NCBI GenBank assembly: GCA_037179515.1
Contig: JAXCGZ010005745.1
Span: forward strand, 65,001-129,000
Reading direction: 5' to 3'
From: Halocaridina rubra
Taxonomy: Eukaryota > Arthropoda > Malacostraca > Decapoda > Atyidae
DNA length: 64,000 nt
Both the position numbers and the translations under genes were made by a program. Below are positions 60,211 to 64,000 of this stretch, piece after piece; position 1 is the first letter of the stretch, and the number at the start of each line of letters is the position of its first letter. The notes beneath the pieces are model-generated. The model had not been told where the DNA came from and searched no databases. It saw only the letters and a program-made list of their open reading frames with translations.

Positions 60211-62978
60211 CTGAAGGGAGGAGACATTGATAAAGATATAAATAAACAGCATCACAAAGTATTAGAATTCATCAGCACTCAGTTTTAATATTAATTATTT
60301 TATTTATTTATTAAATAGAGACCTGGTTAAGAAATGGACCTACCTTAGTCTTTCCCTAATACAAGCAATGTTCAGGCTCCTAATAGTATAATCTTAAGAG
60401 TTTATACAGCATAGACTAGCTAATCCAACATAAACTCCTTGTATATGTCAATACTGATAAAAACATACCTGGTCAACAAAATGTCTCAAGACTTATGCAT
60501 TTTTCCAAAACAAAGGAGAGGTTACCTGTTGTGTACTTTCATCCAAATAAGATTTCACCTCAGAATGAATAAAATTTTTACCTTATGTATTCATACTCAT
60601 TTACGTGCAACGAATGACCTAGTTAAAACTCTCTCTTCCATGATTATCAGATGTTTGTCTGCATATATATTAAGCTTAATATTATACCTAAATTAACATT
60701 TAGATAAAAAAACGCCACTACTTGAATTTCAATCTATAGAGTACAGTACTGTATTTCTGATATTTCACATGGACTATTCTTATTCAATAACAAGATACTA
60801 AGCAAAGTTGACAGTGTAAGTCTCCTTGCAACTACTGAGGGCAGCTGAATCTATTAGATTTTAAAAATCTGGTAGTTTCGAAGAATTTGAAGATTCAGAT
60901 TTCAAAATAACCCTATATGGCATATAATTACAGACCTTTTATAATCAAGGATTTGGTCTACTATGCATACTCATTCTGTTTTAGCACATGGAAGAAAATA
61001 ATCACAAGCAATAATATAATCAGTGCACATTTATGGTTAGAGATCATTTACAATAAATGCTTAACTTCTATAGAAAGAAAACGTATCTGTTTAATACTTC
61101 CGTTACAACTCAGATAAATATGCTTCCATAAGCATTTTCCAATGAAAAAATATTTTCTTAAAAATAATTAATCCACATCTAATTTTCTCTTTGTTATTAG
61201 CAGGCCAAAACCAAGTTAAGGTGTCGAATTCATTGCATGAAATACTAAAACAGGTTTAGATTGATTTGCACATTAAATCTTTTCTTTTTAATACAAAATG
61301 CATTTTAATATGTAATTCTGGGTCGACTGATGAAAGTACACCTCAAAACTACCAACATGAAATGCCAAAAATGGTCGACTTCCAGTTATACAATACAGTT
61401 TGTCTTATATGAAATCGGACTTGGTTTTGTCACATTAGCTGAATTAGTAAAACTGGAGTAACCACACGTAGTGATACCCTAAAGTGAATAGTCAACATTT
61501 TATTCATAATTTTAAGCTGAGACTATTCTCCATACCCAAATGCAAATATTCACAGCTGGCAGAAGGTTCTAGATTGTCAATTCTCGTTGTATCAACTCAC
61601 ATCCCCAGATGGTTCAGACAAAGGCTTGAGACTGCGAAATGAGAGCTAAACATGCCCAAGAACGTCATAAAAGGTCAATATGGGCAAAAATACTTTTTAA
61701 TGATTCCATTTTGCTATATATCACATGGAATTGCCTGGATATACTGTATTTTTTTTTATCGTGCACTGCAAGGTCAGCAAATGTTTTCCTAACCTGACAC
61801 AATGCTCTGATGCATTGTATAAATATTCTAAAATTACAAAACTTTTTCAACTGTTGCAACGTAATGGACAGTCAACGCTGGTTATCAGTGACTTAAAAAT
61901 TTCCCTACTACAATTCTGGCTAGAAGTGTTGCAATGGTTAAACTGAAAGTAACTTTCGGAAAATGCAACGTAACATTAGAAGAACAATCTAACCAAAGGT
62001 GCATGATGAAATTATAATTTTCTTTGACTTGTAAAGGGCTGACATTACAATTTTCTTTTCATGTCTTAATATATTGTCCATATTTCTTGTATAAAAACTT
62101 ATTTAATATAAAATACACTTGCAATACATATACAGTATACAAACTGAAATGACCAAGAAGGCAAGTTTTTCCTACTGTAGTATAGTCAGGGAAAATAGCA
62201 ACATTTGTGCATGTACATTATACTTATGATACTGAACAGTAAACCCACAACCAACAGTGTCTTCAGATTTACATATCTATGCACACAGCCTCAGCTTAAT
62301 CTTCTGTGGTCACGGAGTTCAGCAACTTTTGAAAATTGGCACCTCTTGGTGTTGAGAACAGGGCCACTCAACTATTCGCACATCTGGGATGTTTGAAAAT
62401 TGAGTGATGGAAATTGATAACTATACTATATGCACAACCAAGCAGTGGGATAATACTTCTATATTAGTTCTTCTCAAAATATCACTTATTTTTCTGGAAA
62501 TACTATTAATATATAAAAAACAAATTGATATCTCAAAAAATGCTCACTGTTGTTGAGGAATATGCCCCATTTTCTGTAGTGTGAAAAGGGAAGACCCCTC
62601 TTAAAGATATGAAGAAACTAGAAAAAGAAAAGAATATAGTAAACACCGGAGAAATGCCCGACAGGACTCTTGAAAGAAATAGGCCTGGGCACGAAGAATA
62701 CATAAAGTAAAGAGAAATGGAAATGGAGTGTAACGAATTGTCAGAAGTGAAGGGATACTAAGAGATGTGTAATGGATATCCAAGAATATTCAGTGTTGAT
62801 GTAGGCATAGAAAAAGAACCGTAACTGAAGGAAGACTTAACATCAAATTGTCCTATTTAAGTTCAAAAAACCTTCAGCTGTAGTATCGCAACGGGCGCCT
62901 GGTATGGGCCAACCTAATTAGTAAGAAAGAAGTATTATTCACGCTTTATTCCTTATCTAATAGTAATTCTGGGTAGTA
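60211..62978. other. RPL30 upstream intron or intergenic DNA
   Basis: AT-rich sequence with no recognisable exon. The noncoding first exon and promoter of RPL30 should lie in this stretch or beyond. I looked for a pyrimidine-rich start followed by a GT donor on the minus strand and could not choose one. Confidence 0.4.
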
Positions 62979-62980
62979 TA

Positions 62981-63243
62981 CAGTTTTGCGGGCCATGCCG
63001 CTCAACGACCTCACCCCTCCGCTCAAGTAAGTAGTTCGACCCTAACCTGTATGATGGGGGGTTCCAGGGGGCGAAGCCCCCCTGGCTAAGAGGTTAGGTA
63101 AGTATTTTTAGTTAGGGTAGTAAAAATTTGTTTCGTATGCATATTGAATCCATTTTTGTTGTGTATTCATCCGCCCGTTCTCTAGTTGGAGCCTAGCGCC
63201 ATCTATTGGTAGGTTCTGAACATTGGTATGGCCCGCAAAACTG
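62981..63243. mobile_element. MITE, 263 bp, TA target duplication
   Basis: Terminal inverted repeats CAGTTTTGCGGGCCATGCC and the complement of GGTATGGCCCGCAAAACTG (one mismatch) are flanked by TA on both sides. The interior holds a strong GC hairpin (CCAGGGGGCGAAGCCCCCCTGG region at 63065-63087). No ORF. Tc1/mariner-like by ends and duplication. Confidence 0.88.
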
Positions 63244-63822
63244 TAGGTGTTCCGTAATTCTTTGACCTATGTCTACATCTCAAGTCACCCACTCCTAGAA
63301 AACTGTTACTTTGGTAAAAATAACGCAAATAAATTTATGGTTGTTTACTAAAAAAATAAGCAAGGCCAGAAGGGGGCTTTTATATGCTCGAGAAAGGATG
63401 GAAACCAGGAATTCTAAAACGAGCCACGCTACTGGATAAAAATCCAAATTTACCTGATCTAGGTATGTACCTAACCTACCAAGCTGAACACTGGTTAGGT
63501 TAGTTAGTTCCGTAAATAACGGCCCCTCTCTGACTTTGATGATTTCTAATAATTAACAAAGGCGCCTATATGGCTTTGTTTAATCTTAAAAACTAACCAT
63601 AATTGTCTGCGCGATTTTCACCGAAATAATAGTTTTCCGGGAGTGGTGACGTGAATTTTGGACATTTGTGAAAGATTTATTCTTTGCTGAGGTATAGAGA
63701 AGTTATGGAGGGGTGCACAGAACGAATCTTAACCGTTTAGTCCTTCCAAAAGCTGAGCACTTTTCAGAAATAACAAATTACTTGCAGTTTGGTAATTAAC
63801 TTGTCCCTATTACGAAATAGGG
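63244..63822. other. Spacer, nothing recognised
   Basis: Unique sequence with GGTTAGGTTAGTTAG near 63492 (TTAGG-like). No gene was identified. Confidence 0.45.
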
Positions 63823-63976
63823 GGTAATTTAACTGTTTAGTATCGCGGCCGAATTAGGCTAGGGATAGTGCGATATTAAACTGTTAAATTACCCCATTCT
63901 TAACCTAACCTTGGTTAGGTTAAGAATTGTTAGGTTAGCCGAAAATTCGGCCGCGATACTAAACTGTTAAATTACC
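63823..63976. repeat. 154-bp inverted-repeat element with nested palindrome
   Basis: The outer arms 63823-63860 (GGTAATTTAACTGTTTAGTA, then TCGCGGCCGAATT) and 63937-63976 are complementary over about 38 bp with a few differences. An inner copy of TTAAACTGTTAAATTACC lies at 63875-63892, and ATTCTTAACCTAACC/GGTTAGGTTAAGAAT at 63896-63928 is a near-perfect palindrome. Likely a foldback or MITE element. Confidence 0.8.
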
Positions 63977-64000
63977 GAAATAGGTTACCGTTTCTTATTA

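Noticed and set aside
62600..63700. RPL30 promoter and 5' TOP exon
   Set aside because: No pyrimidine-rich start followed by a convincing donor could be singled out; left unannotated rather than guessed.

Overview
This is a eukaryotic nuclear window. It is AT-rich and intron-containing, and it is packed with (AT)n microsatellites and decayed transposable elements. The two genes I can reconstruct completely, TOM22 and RPL30, are animal-type. The transposon mix (CR1/jockey-like LINEs, gypsy, BEL/Pao, Tigger-type, MULE), the TTAGG-like strings and the microsatellite load suggest an arthropod, most likely a decapod crustacean. That placement is inference, not proven.

Host genes. (1) A single 52-codon exon at 3346-3501 (+) encodes part of the C-terminal receptor-binding domain of an alpha-2-macroglobulin/thioester protein; the rest of that gene is not visible here. 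(2) TOM22, the mitochondrial import receptor, lies on the minus strand in four coding exons (27335 to 19404) and gives 189 residues with all splice sites and phases consistent. (3) RPL30, ribosomal protein eL30, lies on the minus strand in three coding exons (60176 to 58048, 111 residues), with a further 5' UTR exon implied upstream.

Layout. 1-15.8 kb is a graveyard of nested LINE fragments, mostly minus strand, with a MULE transposase remnant, a paired SINE-like repeat and the A2M exon. 15.8-27.4 kb is the TOM22 locus; its introns hold two MITE-type elements, a LINE tail, an unassigned ORF and a 162-bp (AT)n. 27.4-34.7 kb has a long (CT)n/(AT)n tract just upstream of TOM22, a LINE piece, a Tigger-type pseudogene and a broken gypsy element with long LTRs. 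34.7-48.2 kb is the most unusual part: about 34 tandem units of roughly 272 bp, each carrying a tRNA-like segment with recognisable A and B boxes. The array is split by a young, intact-looking gypsy element (37629-42333, identical 182-bp LTRs, 5-bp target duplication, one 1390-codon Gag-Pol ORF) and ends in an inverted block of four units. 48.2-57.9 kb holds an LTR fragment, a BEL/Pao gag pseudogene with LINE insertions and quiet AT-rich sequence. 57.9-60.2 kb is RPL30. The last kilobase holds two inverted-repeat elements.

The host genes are independent housekeeping or immune genes and do not form a functional cluster. Most of the structure here is the history of transposition and tandem amplification.
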